DNA of 14,127 nucleotides, taken from NCBI GenBank assembly GCA_004556975.1, contig SFFD01000034.1, positions 1-14,127 of the forward strand, read 5' to 3'. Under the pieces are notes generated by a model, which worked only from the letters and a program-made list of their open reading frames with translations, was not told where the DNA came from and did not search any database. A program made the translations under genes and the position numbers. Positions 7,570 to 14,057 of the stretch are shown piece by piece (positions within the stretch are counted from its first letter, which is position 1; each line of letters begins with the position of its first letter). The DNA is from Oscillospiraceae bacterium. Lineage in GTDB: Bacteria; Bacillota; Clostridia; Oscillospirales; Ruminococcaceae.

Positions 7570-7632
7570 GTGAAAAATGGATTTTTTGCGGAACAGAAAG
7601 ATTCCCCGGCTTAACCGCGCAAATAATGCCGC

Positions 7633-7660
7633 AAAAAAAGCCTCCCTTGCGGGAGGCTTT
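7633..7660 (-). terminator. Rho-independent terminator after the pgm-yigZ unit
   Basis: A 10-bp stem (7637-7646 with 7651-7660) closes a 4-base loop. On the minus strand it runs into seven consecutive T (A-run at 7633-7639). It begins 5 bases past the YigZ stop codon and separates this unit from the comM operon promoter. Confidence 0.92.
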
Positions 7661-7665
7661 GTCTG

Positions 7666-8286
7666 CTACATTTCGTTCCAGCCATCGGAAATAAGCTGAG
7701 GCACAAGCTTTCCGGAGGAAAGCTCCGTAATTCCGTGCTCAAAGGCGGGAATTTCTTCTTTTCGTATGCGCACTGCGGTGCTCACGTCTTCGCCGAATTG
7801 CGTGCTCAAAACAAGCACGCCGTGCTCATTGAGGTAATATTCCAGCTTGCCGAAAAAATCGTACCCGCAGCGGAGCAAAAAATCCGCGCTTTGCGCCATA
7901 ATTTTGATTTTTGCCGCTTGAACCGCAATTTTTGCTCCTTCGGAATAAGCGCGCACAAGACCGCCAACCCCAAGAAGCGTTCCGCCGAAATACCGCGTGA
8001 CCACACAGCAAACGTTGGTAAGCTCCGCGCCGTTTATCACGTTGAGCACCGGCACGCCGCCCGTTCCCTGCGGCTCGCCGTCGTCGCTGGCACGGCGTAT
8101 CTGCCCCTCCCTCAGGGAATAGGCATAAACATTGTGGGTGGCGTCGCGGTATTTTGCCCGCATTTCGTTAATAAAGGCAATGGCTTCGTCCTCGCTTTGT
8201 ACCGGAGCAATATGTCCGATAAATCTTGACTTTTTCTCTGTGAATTCATCCTCTGCAAAGGCGCTTACTGTTCTGTATTCGGGCAT
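7666..8286 (-). CDS. YigZ/IMPACT-family protein
   Basis: This 206-residue protein belongs to the UPF0029/IMPACT family (YigZ in E. coli, YvyE in Bacillus). The family motifs are in the N-terminal domain: KKSRFIGHI (18-26), SDDGEPQGTGGVP (67-79) and VVTRYFGGTLLGVGGLVRAY (95-114). A ferredoxin-like C-terminal domain follows (about 140-206). Eukaryotic IMPACT modulates translational control; the bacterial role is unknown, with nucleic-acid or ribosome binding suggested by the fold. I chose the ATG at 8284-8286 because GAGGAG stands 6 bases upstream. A TTG six codons earlier would overlap the pgm stop and has no site. It follows pgm after a 10-base gap and precedes the terminator, so the two form one unit. 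Confidence 0.92.
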   Translation of the reverse strand: MPEYRTVSAFAEDEFTEKKSRFIGHIAPVQSEDEAIAFINEMRAKYRDATHNVYAYSLREGQIRRASDDGEPQGTGGVPVLNVINGAELTNVCCVVTRYFGGTLLGVGGLVRAYSEGAKIAVQAAKIKIMAQSADFLLRCGYDFFGKLEYYLNEHGVLVLSTQFGEDVSTAVRIRKEEIPAFEHGITELSSGKLVPQLISDGWNEM

Positions 8287-8296
8287 CGGATTCTCC

Positions 8297-9964
8297 TCAG
8301 TCAAGGCCCAGCAGCTTCGTGACTTCCGTTTTAAGTGCTTCGCCCTGTGCTTTTACGGCGGCTTCGCTGTCTGCCTTTACGGAATAATATATTTTTATTT
8401 TGGGTTCCGTGCCGGAGGGACGGACTATAAAGCCGCAGCCTCCCTCCAGCGTATATTCAATCATATTGGCTTCGGGAGCAAAATCCTTTGCTTTCTCTAC
8501 CGCTTTGCCGCAGACAGAGGTAAGCGGATTTCTGCGAAGATCCGACATTATTGCGGCAATGCGGTTTGCGCCTTCGGCGCCTTCGCAGTAAAAATTGTCC
8601 TGAAAGTCATAATAACGGCCGAATTCGCTTTGAATATTTTCAAGGGCTTCGCCGAGGGTGGTTTTGCGCATTTTCCAGTAGTTTGCCATCTCGCAGATAA
8701 GCAGCGAAGCGTCAATTCCGTCCTTATCCCTCACATAGGTGCCGGAAAGATAGCCGCAGCTTTCCTCAAAGCCAAAGATGAAACGCTCCGGCGATTTTTG
8801 TTCCTCCAGTTCGGCAATAACCTTGCCTATAAAGCGAAAACCGGTAAACACACGGCGCATTTCAGCGCCGTAATGCTCTGCCACGGCGTCTGCAAGGCGG
8901 CTTGAAACCAGCGAGCGAACGGCAACGGGGTTTTCCGGCATATTATTGTTTTCAAGGCGTGCGCGGCAAATAAAATCAAGCAGCAGAACGCCGATTTCGT
9001 TGCCGGAGAAAAGGCGGAAGCTGCCGTCCGCTTCCCTGCTTGCAACGCCTACGCGGTCGGCATCCGGGTCGGTGGCAAGAACAATATCCGCGCCCTCCCG
9101 CTGTGCCTGTGCAAGGGCCAAAGAAAGCGCCTCTTTAAGCTCCGGGTTCGGAAATGGACAGGTGGTAAAAGCGCTGTCCGGGCGCTCCTGTTCGCGCACC
9201 ATGGAAATGTTGCCGAAGCCCGCAAGGGAAAGCGCATTGACCACGGGGATTGCTCCCGTGCCGTTAAGCGGAGTATAAACCACCGTCAGCTCGTTATCGC
9301 AATGATGGGTGCGGTCAACGCCCTCTTTAATGACGCGCGCATAATATCTGCGCCAAAAGCTGTCGGGAATTATCACTATTTTCTTTTCTGCGGCTGCGGC
9401 GTCAAAGTCGCAGATTGCCGCGCCCTTTAGGACATCCACCCGCTTGATTTCCTCTGTAATTTCTGCCGCAACCTCCGGCGAAATCTGGCACCCGTCGCTG
9501 CCGTAAACTTTATATCCATTGTATTTGGCGGGGTTATGGCTTGCCGTTACCACTATGCCCGCGTCGCAAAAGCGCTCGCGCACGGCATAGGAAAGCATCG
9601 GCGTAGGAGCCGGCGCTCCGTAAAGCCACACCTTAATTCCGTTCGCGGAAAGAACCGCCGCAGCGTCTTTGGCAAATTTTTCTGAATTTTTTCTTGTATC
9701 ATAGGCAATCGCAACGGAAGCACCGCTTTTTTTGCCGTTAAGATAATTGGCAAGGCCCTGTGTTGCCTGGCGCACGGTATATATATTCATTCTGTTGGTG
9801 CCCGCTCCAAGCACTCCGCGAAGACCCGCGGTGCCGAAATCCAGGCTTTTAAAAAAGCGGTCGAAAATTTCGCTTTCGTTTCCCTCAATATTGGCAAGGT
9901 CGGCGGCAAGCTCTTCGTCACGCACAAATTGTTTCCATTCAAGATATTTTTCCGTTTCGGACAT
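8297..9964 (-). CDS. pgcA: Alpha-phosphoglucomutase/phosphomannomutase (PgcA-type)
   Basis: This 555-residue enzyme is an alpha-D-phosphohexomutase of the bacterial PgcA/PGM2 type, about the usual length. It interconverts hexose 1- and 6-phosphates through a phosphoserine. Domain landmarks are LDFGTAGLRG (41-50), the catalytic loop VVTASHNPAKYNGYK (138-152, phosphoserine S142), the metal-binding DPDADR (299-304), the sugar-binding FGFEES (397-402) and the phosphate-binding RPSGTEPK (515-522). All catalytic residues are intact. It would feed glucose 1-phosphate to cell-envelope or storage polymers, and may supply the nucleotidyltransferase at 10535-11431. Start: ATG at 9962-9964 with GGGAGGA about 9 bases upstream. 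An in-frame GTG six codons earlier lies on that site and is unlikely. Confidence 0.95.
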   Translation of the reverse strand: MSETEKYLEWKQFVRDEELAADLANIEGNESEIFDRFFKSLDFGTAGLRGVLGAGTNRMNIYTVRQATQGLANYLNGKKSGASVAIAYDTRKNSEKFAKDAAAVLSANGIKVWLYGAPAPTPMLSYAVRERFCDAGIVVTASHNPAKYNGYKVYGSDGCQISPEVAAEITEEIKRVDVLKGAAICDFDAAAAEKKIVIIPDSFWRRYYARVIKEGVDRTHHCDNELTVVYTPLNGTGAIPVVNALSLAGFGNISMVREQERPDSAFTTCPFPNPELKEALSLALAQAQREGADIVLATDPDADRVGVASREADGSFRLFSGNEIGVLLLDFICRARLENNNMPENPVAVRSLVSSRLADAVAEHYGAEMRRVFTGFRFIGKVIAELEEQKSPERFIFGFEESCGYLSGTYVRDKDGIDASLLICEMANYWKMRKTTLGEALENIQSEFGRYYDFQDNFYCEGAEGANRIAAIMSDLRRNPLTSVCGKAVEKAKDFAPEANMIEYTLEGGCGFIVRPSGTEPKIKIYYSVKADSEAAVKAQGEALKTEVTKLLGLD

Positions 9965-10005
9965 TTTAAAGCATCCTCCCACATCAAATATTTTTGTTAT
10001 CTTTT

Positions 10006-10034
10006 ATTATAACTTTTATAAATGCGAAGCGCAA
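10006..10034 (-). promoter_or_regulatory. Sigma-A promoter of the pgcA-yigZ unit
   Basis: On the minus strand the -35 is TTGCGC (10029-10034) and the -10 is a perfect TATAAT (10006-10011), with a 17-base spacer. The start site would be near 9999, giving a leader of about 35 bases. The space between this promoter and the rpmE terminator (about 10035-10144) shows nothing else I can name. Confidence 0.78.
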
Positions 10035-10144
10035 CAGTTTTGAAAAAGGCAAAGGATTTTTATTTTTGCAAAATATTCTTTCACGCCGCGCTTCATATTT
10101 AAGACCGTATCGGGATTTTATGTTAAGCATTTCAAGACTGAAAG

Positions 10145-10176
10145 AAAAAAAGCCTTCCCGAAAAGGGAAGGCTTTT
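10145..10176 (-). terminator. Rho-independent terminator of rpmE
   Basis: A 9-bp stem (10151-10159 with 10165-10173), extended by A-T pairs, closes a 5-base loop. On the minus strand it ends in a run of seven T (A-run at 10145-10151). It begins 14 bases past the rpmE stop. Confidence 0.92.
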
Positions 10177-10189
10177 GAGTTTTGTGAAA

Positions 10190-10390
10190 TCAGTCCATAC
10201 CGAAACGCTTTTTGAATCTGTCGACGCGGCCGCCGGTATCAACAAGCTTCTGACGACCGGTGTAGAAAGGATGGCACTTGGAGCAAACCTCTACGTGGAT
10301 ATCCTGCTTGGTGGAACCGGTCTCCCACACAGCGCCGCAAGCGCAAGTTATAGTTGCGGGTTTGTAGTTAGGATGAATTCCCTCTTTCAT
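10190..10390 (-). CDS. rpmE: 50S ribosomal protein bL31, zinc-binding (C+) type
   Basis: This 66-residue protein is a full-length bL31, which bridges the large and small ribosomal subunits. It opens with MKEGIHPNY and carries the zinc ligands CACG (C16, C18) and CSKC (C36, C39), so it is the zinc-binding form rather than the zinc-free paralogue made under zinc starvation. The C-terminal GGRVDRFKKRFG is typical. Start: ATG with AGAGGTG about 6 bases upstream. It has its own promoter and terminator and is therefore monocistronic. Confidence 0.98.
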   Translation of the reverse strand: MKEGIHPNYKPATITCACGAVWETGSTKQDIHVEVCSKCHPFYTGRQKLVDTGGRVDRFKKRFGMD

Positions 10391-10419
10391 TTATGTCACC
10401 TCTTTCTTTCGAGCTTTGT

Positions 10420-10443
10420 ATAACAAGTCCCTGCATAACAAGT
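10420..10443 (-). repeat. Two 9-bp direct repeats in the rpmE leader
   Basis: ACTTGTTAT occurs twice on the minus strand, at 10435-10443 and 10420-10428, with a period of 15 bases. Both copies lie between the likely start site and the ribosome binding site. They could form an operator or part of a leader RNA for autoregulation by bL31; neither is shown by the sequence alone. Confidence 0.5.
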
Positions 10444-10465
10444 ACTTTTTTACATCAGTATTGCT

Positions 10466-10494
10466 ATAATATCACAAACCGCCATGGATTGCAA
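10466..10494 (-). promoter_or_regulatory. Sigma-A promoter of rpmE
   Basis: On the minus strand the -35 is TTGCAA (10489-10494) and the -10 is TATTAT (10466-10471), with a 17-base spacer. The start would be near 10459, leaving a leader of about 68 bases before rpmE. Confidence 0.78.
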
Positions 10495-10534
10495 TAGCTT
10501 TTTTCTGAAAATTCTTTCCTTTGGTATAAATTTT

Positions 10535-11431
10535 TTATTTCCAAAGACCTTTGGGATACGTTCCCTCGTCGGTAAGCTTTAGCAACGCGGCGGCAAGCTC
10601 CGGAGTATCCTCTTTATAAGTCATGCCGTACCATTTGTCGGGGCATTCTTCCACCTTTACGGTTACTTTTCCCTCGCGCAGAAGCGCACCCACCACATTG
10701 GGAAGATAGCATTCCGCTTTCTTCACATTAAGCGGAAGTTCGTTTTTAACAAATTCCGCCATTGCTTCATCAAGATAATCGAAAATATCCGGCGTAAATC
10801 CCCAGAAATTCATGGAAACCGGCGTGCCTGCGGGAAGCTCCGTCCAGGTCATTCCGTCATCTTCGGTAAAGGCGGCGCATTCGCCGCGCTTTTCAACGTG
10901 GGTACGCTCGTTAATTTCGGCAAGCATTCCGTTTTCGGTGCGGCAAACGCCCCTGGCGACGCTTCCCTTATCTGTTACGGTATTTTCAATGCGATAGCCC
11001 ATCATGGCGTACTGATTTTTGCCCTTCATTTCATCAAGACAGCTTTTGATTAGAGCAAAGGCGTGGCTTCCGTAATAATCGTCGGCGTTGATTACGGCAA
11101 ATGGGCCGTCAACATGGCCGCGGCAAAGAGCAATAGCCTCCGCTGTTCCGAGAGGCTTTGTTCTTCCCTGCTTTGCATATTCCGGGTCTATTTCCTGAAA
11201 AACATAATCGGTTTCCATAAATTCAGAAACCGGATCTCCTATTTCTTCACGAAAATCCTTCTCAAGGCTTTTATTGATGATAAAAACCACCTTTTTAAAG
11301 CCTGCTTTATATGCGTCATACATGGAAAAATCAATAATTTTTTCTCCGCACGGCCCTACCGGAGTTATCTGCTTTGCGCCGCCGTAACGGCTTCCGATAC
11401 CCGCCGCCAGAATAACAAGGGTTGCATCCAT
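10535..11431 (-). CDS. Sugar-phosphate nucleotidyltransferase
   Basis: This 298-residue protein is a single-domain nucleotidyltransferase of the family that makes NDP-sugars from a nucleoside triphosphate and a sugar 1-phosphate. The N-terminal loop LAAGIGSRYGGAKQ (8-21) is the triphosphate-binding signature, with K20 as the likely catalytic lysine. KPLGTAEAI (92-100) binds the base, and VINADDYYG (113-121) supplies the metal-binding Asp. An atypical point is the double Asp-Asp-Tyr-Tyr after the strand, seen in the clade of Clostridia and Bacteroidetes enzymes usually labelled only 'nucleotidyltransferase'. The sugar and nucleotide are unknown. The ATG has only a weak AAGAAG-like site upstream. 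It follows the carbamoyltransferase-like gene by 59 bases with no terminator between, so co-transcription is likely. Confidence 0.88.
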   Translation of the reverse strand: MDATLVILAAGIGSRYGGAKQITPVGPCGEKIIDFSMYDAYKAGFKKVVFIINKSLEKDFREEIGDPVSEFMETDYVFQEIDPEYAKQGRTKPLGTAEAIALCRGHVDGPFAVINADDYYGSHAFALIKSCLDEMKGKNQYAMMGYRIENTVTDKGSVARGVCRTENGMLAEINERTHVEKRGECAAFTEDDGMTWTELPAGTPVSMNFWGFTPDIFDYLDEAMAEFVKNELPLNVKKAECYLPNVVGALLREGKVTVKVEECPDKWYGMTYKEDTPELAAALLKLTDEGTYPKGLWK

Positions 11432-11456
11432 AGATTCTGTCTTCTTTCGTTTTTGT

Positions 11457-11485
11457 AATATATAGTTAATTTTATATGTTCATAA
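11457..11485 (-). promoter_or_regulatory. Weak candidate promoter of the nucleotidyltransferase gene
   Basis: On the minus strand a TATATT (11457-11462) lies 17 bases from TTATGA (11480-11485). The -35 matches only half of the consensus and the region is generally AT-rich, so the gene may instead rely on the promoter at 12668-12696. Confidence 0.25.
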
Positions 11486-11490
11486 TATGC

Positions 11491-12633
11491 TTATATGCGT
11501 GAGAGCCCGTTTTCTTCAAGTCGTCTGATAACGGCCAGAGGCTCTTTTGAGCGTGAAAGCAGAGCCATTGCCTCAAATACAAAGGCACGGTTTGCCGCCT
11601 GAGCGGAAAGCGCAGCAAGATTAGCGTTATATACTTGGGCAGTCATCTCTCCGCGCACGCAGGTAACATCCGTTACCTGTGCGGGAAGGTTGTGCATAAG
11701 CACCGCGCAATCGCAGGCGTTCTCAAGCATTTCCTCTGTGCATTCCCAGTCTTTATACTGTTCGTTCTGCTCGCGAAGCTCGCTTTCAAGCAGCTCGACA
11801 GAAGCGGCGCGGTGCGCTTCGCAAAGCTCCGTGCGCTTTTCAATAAAGGAATAGGGCGCCCAGTTTATCGGGTAAACAATCTCTGCTCCGTCAAAGGCTT
11901 CGGCCATGGTGCCGACACGCTCAAAGCTTCCTCCGGAAGCCTTGGCATTCTCTGAAGCGCGGTCATAAGCGTCCGGAGAGAGGTCATAGCCCTTGGGATG
12001 GGCAAGGACAACATTCATCCCGAAACGGGTAAAAAGGGATATCAGCCCCTGTGGAACGGCAAAGGGCGTTGTTCCCGACGGAGAATACGCCCATGTTACG
12101 GCAATTTTGCGCCCGGCAAGCTGCTCCGTTCCGCCAAAGCGCTGCGCCAGATATGAAAGGTCGGAAATTGTCTGAAGCGGGCTGTCCTCATCACTTCCCA
12201 AATTTATCACGCACGGTTTGCGCCCGTCGGCACAGCTTTCCTTTATGCATGCCGAAAGGCGGCGGATATAGCCGGAGCTTTTGCCTGCATATTCGCAGTC
12301 GCGCACGGCTATAACATCTGCGCACCCCGCGGTAAACAGGGTTGCCAGCGTTGCGGAATTGGCAAAATCCCTTCCGTTTTTTTCAAAGAGCGAAAGCCCC
12401 GAAAGGGCGCAGCCAAACCCTGCCGCAAGCTCAATTCCGGTTTCTTTGCCGCTGTTGGTAACCGTAACTGCGGCGCCGCCGTCAAAAACTTTTGTTGAAG
12501 CGCCGTTTTTATAAAGCGCCGCAAGCCTTCCGGCAACATCCGCGACTGTTTTTATCTCATCATCGGCAAGATACCAGGTTTTAAGAAAATCCTTTCCGAA
12601 AAGCGGGTTTCCCTCTTTATTTTCAAGCGACAT
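11491..12633 (-). CDS. Knotted carbamoyltransferase homologue (YgeW-type), catalytic residues lost
   Basis: This 380-residue protein is homologous over its length to the knotted aspartate/ornithine carbamoyltransferase family, nearest to YgeW. Family-like parts are KDFLKTWYLADDEIK (14-28), ASTKVFDGG (45-53) and, in the C-terminal domain, WAYSPSGTTPFAVPQGL (181-197), FTRFGMNVVLAHPKGYDL (201-218), KASGGSF (231-237), YPINWAPY (254-261) and KDWECTEEM (294-302). The carbamoyl-phosphate motifs are gone. The STRTR loop is replaced by TNSGKETG (about 59-66), the HGE loop by NSA (about 92-94), the HPxQ motif by SPLQ (151-154) and HCLP by HNLP (314-317). There are no stops or frameshifts, and a good ribosome binding site (GGGAGGA, 5 bases before ATG) and a strong promoter precede it. 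It is probably an expressed protein without carbamoyltransferase activity. A database label of ornithine carbamoyltransferase would mislead. Confidence 0.85.
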   Translation of the reverse strand: MSLENKEGNPLFGKDFLKTWYLADDEIKTVADVAGRLAALYKNGASTKVFDGGAAVTVTNSGKETGIELAAGFGCALSGLSLFEKNGRDFANSATLATLFTAGCADVIAVRDCEYAGKSSGYIRRLSACIKESCADGRKPCVINLGSDEDSPLQTISDLSYLAQRFGGTEQLAGRKIAVTWAYSPSGTTPFAVPQGLISLFTRFGMNVVLAHPKGYDLSPDAYDRASENAKASGGSFERVGTMAEAFDGAEIVYPINWAPYSFIEKRTELCEAHRAASVELLESELREQNEQYKDWECTEEMLENACDCAVLMHNLPAQVTDVTCVRGEMTAQVYNANLAALSAQAANRAFVFEAMALLSRSKEPLAVIRRLEENGLSRI

Positions 12634-12667
12634 AGCAATCCTCCCTGCTGCGGCTTTTTACTGAATC

Positions 12668-12696
12668 ATTATACCAATGTCTTCCACACAATTCAA
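12668..12696 (-). promoter_or_regulatory. Sigma-A promoter of the carbamoyltransferase-like gene
   Basis: On the minus strand the -35 is TTGAAT (12691-12696) and the -10 is a perfect TATAAT (12668-12673), with a 17-base spacer. A G pair two bases before the -10 adds little. The start would be near 12661, giving a leader of about 28 bases. Confidence 0.8.
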
Positions 12697-12741
12697 TAAA
12701 TTTTTATGAACTTTTATTTACCGAAGTTTTTCGCGCAGAAA

Positions 12742-12786
12742 CAGAACAGCGCGCGCTGTGTTCCGGCGCGTTGTTCTGCTATTTTT
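12742..12786. terminator. Long hairpin after the MBL gene; terminator-like on the plus strand
   Basis: A 12-position stem (12742-12753 with 12767-12778) closes a 13-base loop. On the plus strand all positions pair, one as G-U, and TATTTTT (12780-12786) follows. On the minus strand the stem has one A-C mismatch and is followed only by TTTCTGCG. It abuts the TAG of the minus-strand gene (12779-12781). It may terminate that gene imperfectly or block antisense transcription. Confidence 0.55.
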
Positions 12787-13681
12787 CCGTATTGACAAAA
12801 ATATTCATGCCGTCGGTTATAAACGTCACCGTGCCGTCAAGGTCGGTGCGAAACACTCTTATTCCGCGCTGTTTAAGCGCCGACTTTACTCTTTGATGGG
12901 GGTGGCCGTGAACATTGCCCGCGCCGCAAAGAAACACCGCATAGCGCGGCTTTGCCGCATCAAGCAGCTCCTCTGTGGTTGAAGTGGCGCTGCCGTGGTG
13001 ACCGCATTTTAAAACATCGCATGAAAGATTCGCTTCTGACGCAATTAAATCATGCTCTGCCTTGGCTTCCATATCACCGGTAAAAAGAAACTCTGTTTTG
13101 CCAAAGGTGAATTTAGCGGCCACCGACCAGTTGTTGATTTCGTCAAAATAGCACTCATCCGAAGAGAGAACCTCAAGCACCGCGCCTTCACCCAAATCAA
13201 AGGCAAGGTTGGGGCGCGCATAAACAACGGAGCAGCCCTCCTCATTTTCCGCCGCGCGGATTACTTCATTGTAGAGCAAAGGTTCGGAAATATATTCTTC
13301 CGGAATTTCCGGAAGAAGCAGCCGTTCCACTGTGAATTCACTGAAAACCGCCGTCATTGAACCTATATGGTCCGAATGAGGATGTGTAGCCACCGCAAGA
13401 TCGATTTTACTGACTCCGCGGCTTTTAAGTGCAGAGCACACCGTCTCTTTGCTTCCCGCATCGCCAGAGTCTATGAGCACGACGGAGTTTTCCGTGCGAA
13501 TCAAAATACAGTCGGATTGACCCGTATTCACAAAGCACACCTCGGCCGTGCCGCTTTTTAGGACATTGTCTTTTGCGGTAAAACAGGCAAAAAGCGGCTT
13601 GAGCGTCGCATAAAATGCAAAAATTGCCACAGCTGCGCAAATTATGAGCACTGTTTTACGCACATATACCGATTTGAGCAT
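12779..13681 (-). CDS. Membrane-anchored ComEC-like metallo-beta-lactamase-fold hydrolase
   Basis: This 300-residue protein has a short basic N-terminus, one hydrophobic segment (about 10-34, TVLIICAAVAIFAFYATL) and then a metallo-beta-lactamase domain like that at the C-terminus of ComEC. Domain marks are EVCFVNTGQSDCILI (47-61), LIDSGD (69-74), the metal motif THPHSDHIG (99-107; H100, H102, D104, H105), FTGD (200-203) and KCGHHGS (225-231), and a late VHGHPH (257-262). All metal ligands look intact. The ComEC channel domains are absent, so it is a stand-alone hydrolase, probably anchored with the domain outside; a nuclease or phosphodiesterase role is inferred from the family. I chose the ATG at 13679-13681 with GGTGA about 5 bases upstream. 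A TTG ten codons earlier has no site. Confidence 0.85.
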   Translation of the reverse strand: MLKSVYVRKTVLIICAAVAIFAFYATLKPLFACFTAKDNVLKSGTAEVCFVNTGQSDCILIRTENSVVLIDSGDAGSKETVCSALKSRGVSKIDLAVATHPHSDHIGSMTAVFSEFTVERLLLPEIPEEYISEPLLYNEVIRAAENEEGCSVVYARPNLAFDLGEGAVLEVLSSDECYFDEINNWSVAAKFTFGKTEFLFTGDMEAKAEHDLIASEANLSCDVLKCGHHGSATSTTEELLDAAKPRYAVFLCGAGNVHGHPHQRVKSALKQRGIRVFRTDLDGTVTFITDGMNIFVNTEK

Positions 13682-13730
13682 TGCAGTCACCGCTTTCTTG
13701 CATACCGGCAAGCAATATTTTGTCGCTTTA

Positions 13731-14057
13731 CTACCGACGTTTTATTTTCTCCACGCTTTTGCCCTTGGCAAGTTCATCCACAAGCTTGTCAAGGCATCGA
13801 ATATTCCGCATTAACGGGTCTTCGATTTCTTCAAGCTTTACTCCGCAGATGCTTCCTTTTATGAGCACGCTGTTTGGGTTAATCATGGGCGCGTTTTGAA
13901 AAAACTCGCCGTATGTTGTTCCGTTATGTTTTGCCTGTTCAATCTGACACGAATTATAACCGGTCAGCCATGTAATAATCCCGTCCACCTCGGACTGCGT
14001 TCGGTTTTTGCGAACAGCTTTTGCCACCAAAAGAGAATATACCTTGGCAAAGGGCAT
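13731..14057 (-). CDS. DUF2200 family protein (start unusual)
   Basis: This small protein matches the DUF2200 family, of unknown function. It carries the family landmarks AKVYSLLVAKAVRKNRTQSEVD (about 4-25), ITWLTGY (28-34), TYGEFFQNAPMINPN (48-62), GSICGV (68-73) and a highly conserved end EEIEDPLMRNIRCLDKLVDELAKGK. The first ATG (14055-14057) gives 108 residues, but the frame upstream encodes TEKEKIYA. That resembles the usual family N-terminus (Met-x-lys-x-x-IYxM), with ACG (14079-14081) where the start codon should be. A GAAGG site stands about 9 bases before that ACG, while the ATG at 14057 has no site. It lies 49 bases upstream of the MBL gene, with no terminator between, so the two may be co-transcribed. 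The upstream neighbour is outside the window. Confidence 0.82.
   Translation of the reverse strand: MPFAKVYSLLVAKAVRKNRTQSEVDGIITWLTGYNSCQIEQAKHNGTTYGEFFQNAPMINPNSVLIKGSICGVKLEEIEDPLMRNIRCLDKLVDELAKGKSVEKIKRR

Noticed and set aside
7499..7632. Possible riboswitch before the comM operon
   Set aside because: The leader after the promoter is only about 35 bases long, and I see no stable stem apart from the upstream terminator of the neighbouring unit.
8132..8905. 257-codon open frame on the plus strand opposite the phosphoglucomutase gene
   Set aside because: It spans the antisense of two well-supported genes, including their junction, and shows no recognisable motif; its hydrophobic look comes from the reverse complement of Glu/Lys codons.
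9994..10215. Small plus-strand open frame in the rpmE-pgcA gap
   Set aside because: It runs through the rpmE terminator and the end of rpmE, and no promoter or ribosome binding site precedes it.
11491..12633. Pseudogene call for the carbamoyltransferase homologue
   Set aside because: The frame is full length with no stop or shift, the C-terminal half is well conserved, and promoter and ribosome binding site are intact, so an expressed protein without the old activity fits better than decay.
13682..13730. Small hairpin (CTTGC/GCAAG) between the DUF2200 and MBL genes as a terminator
   Set aside because: The stem has only 5 pairs and no T-run follows, so I do not expect termination here.
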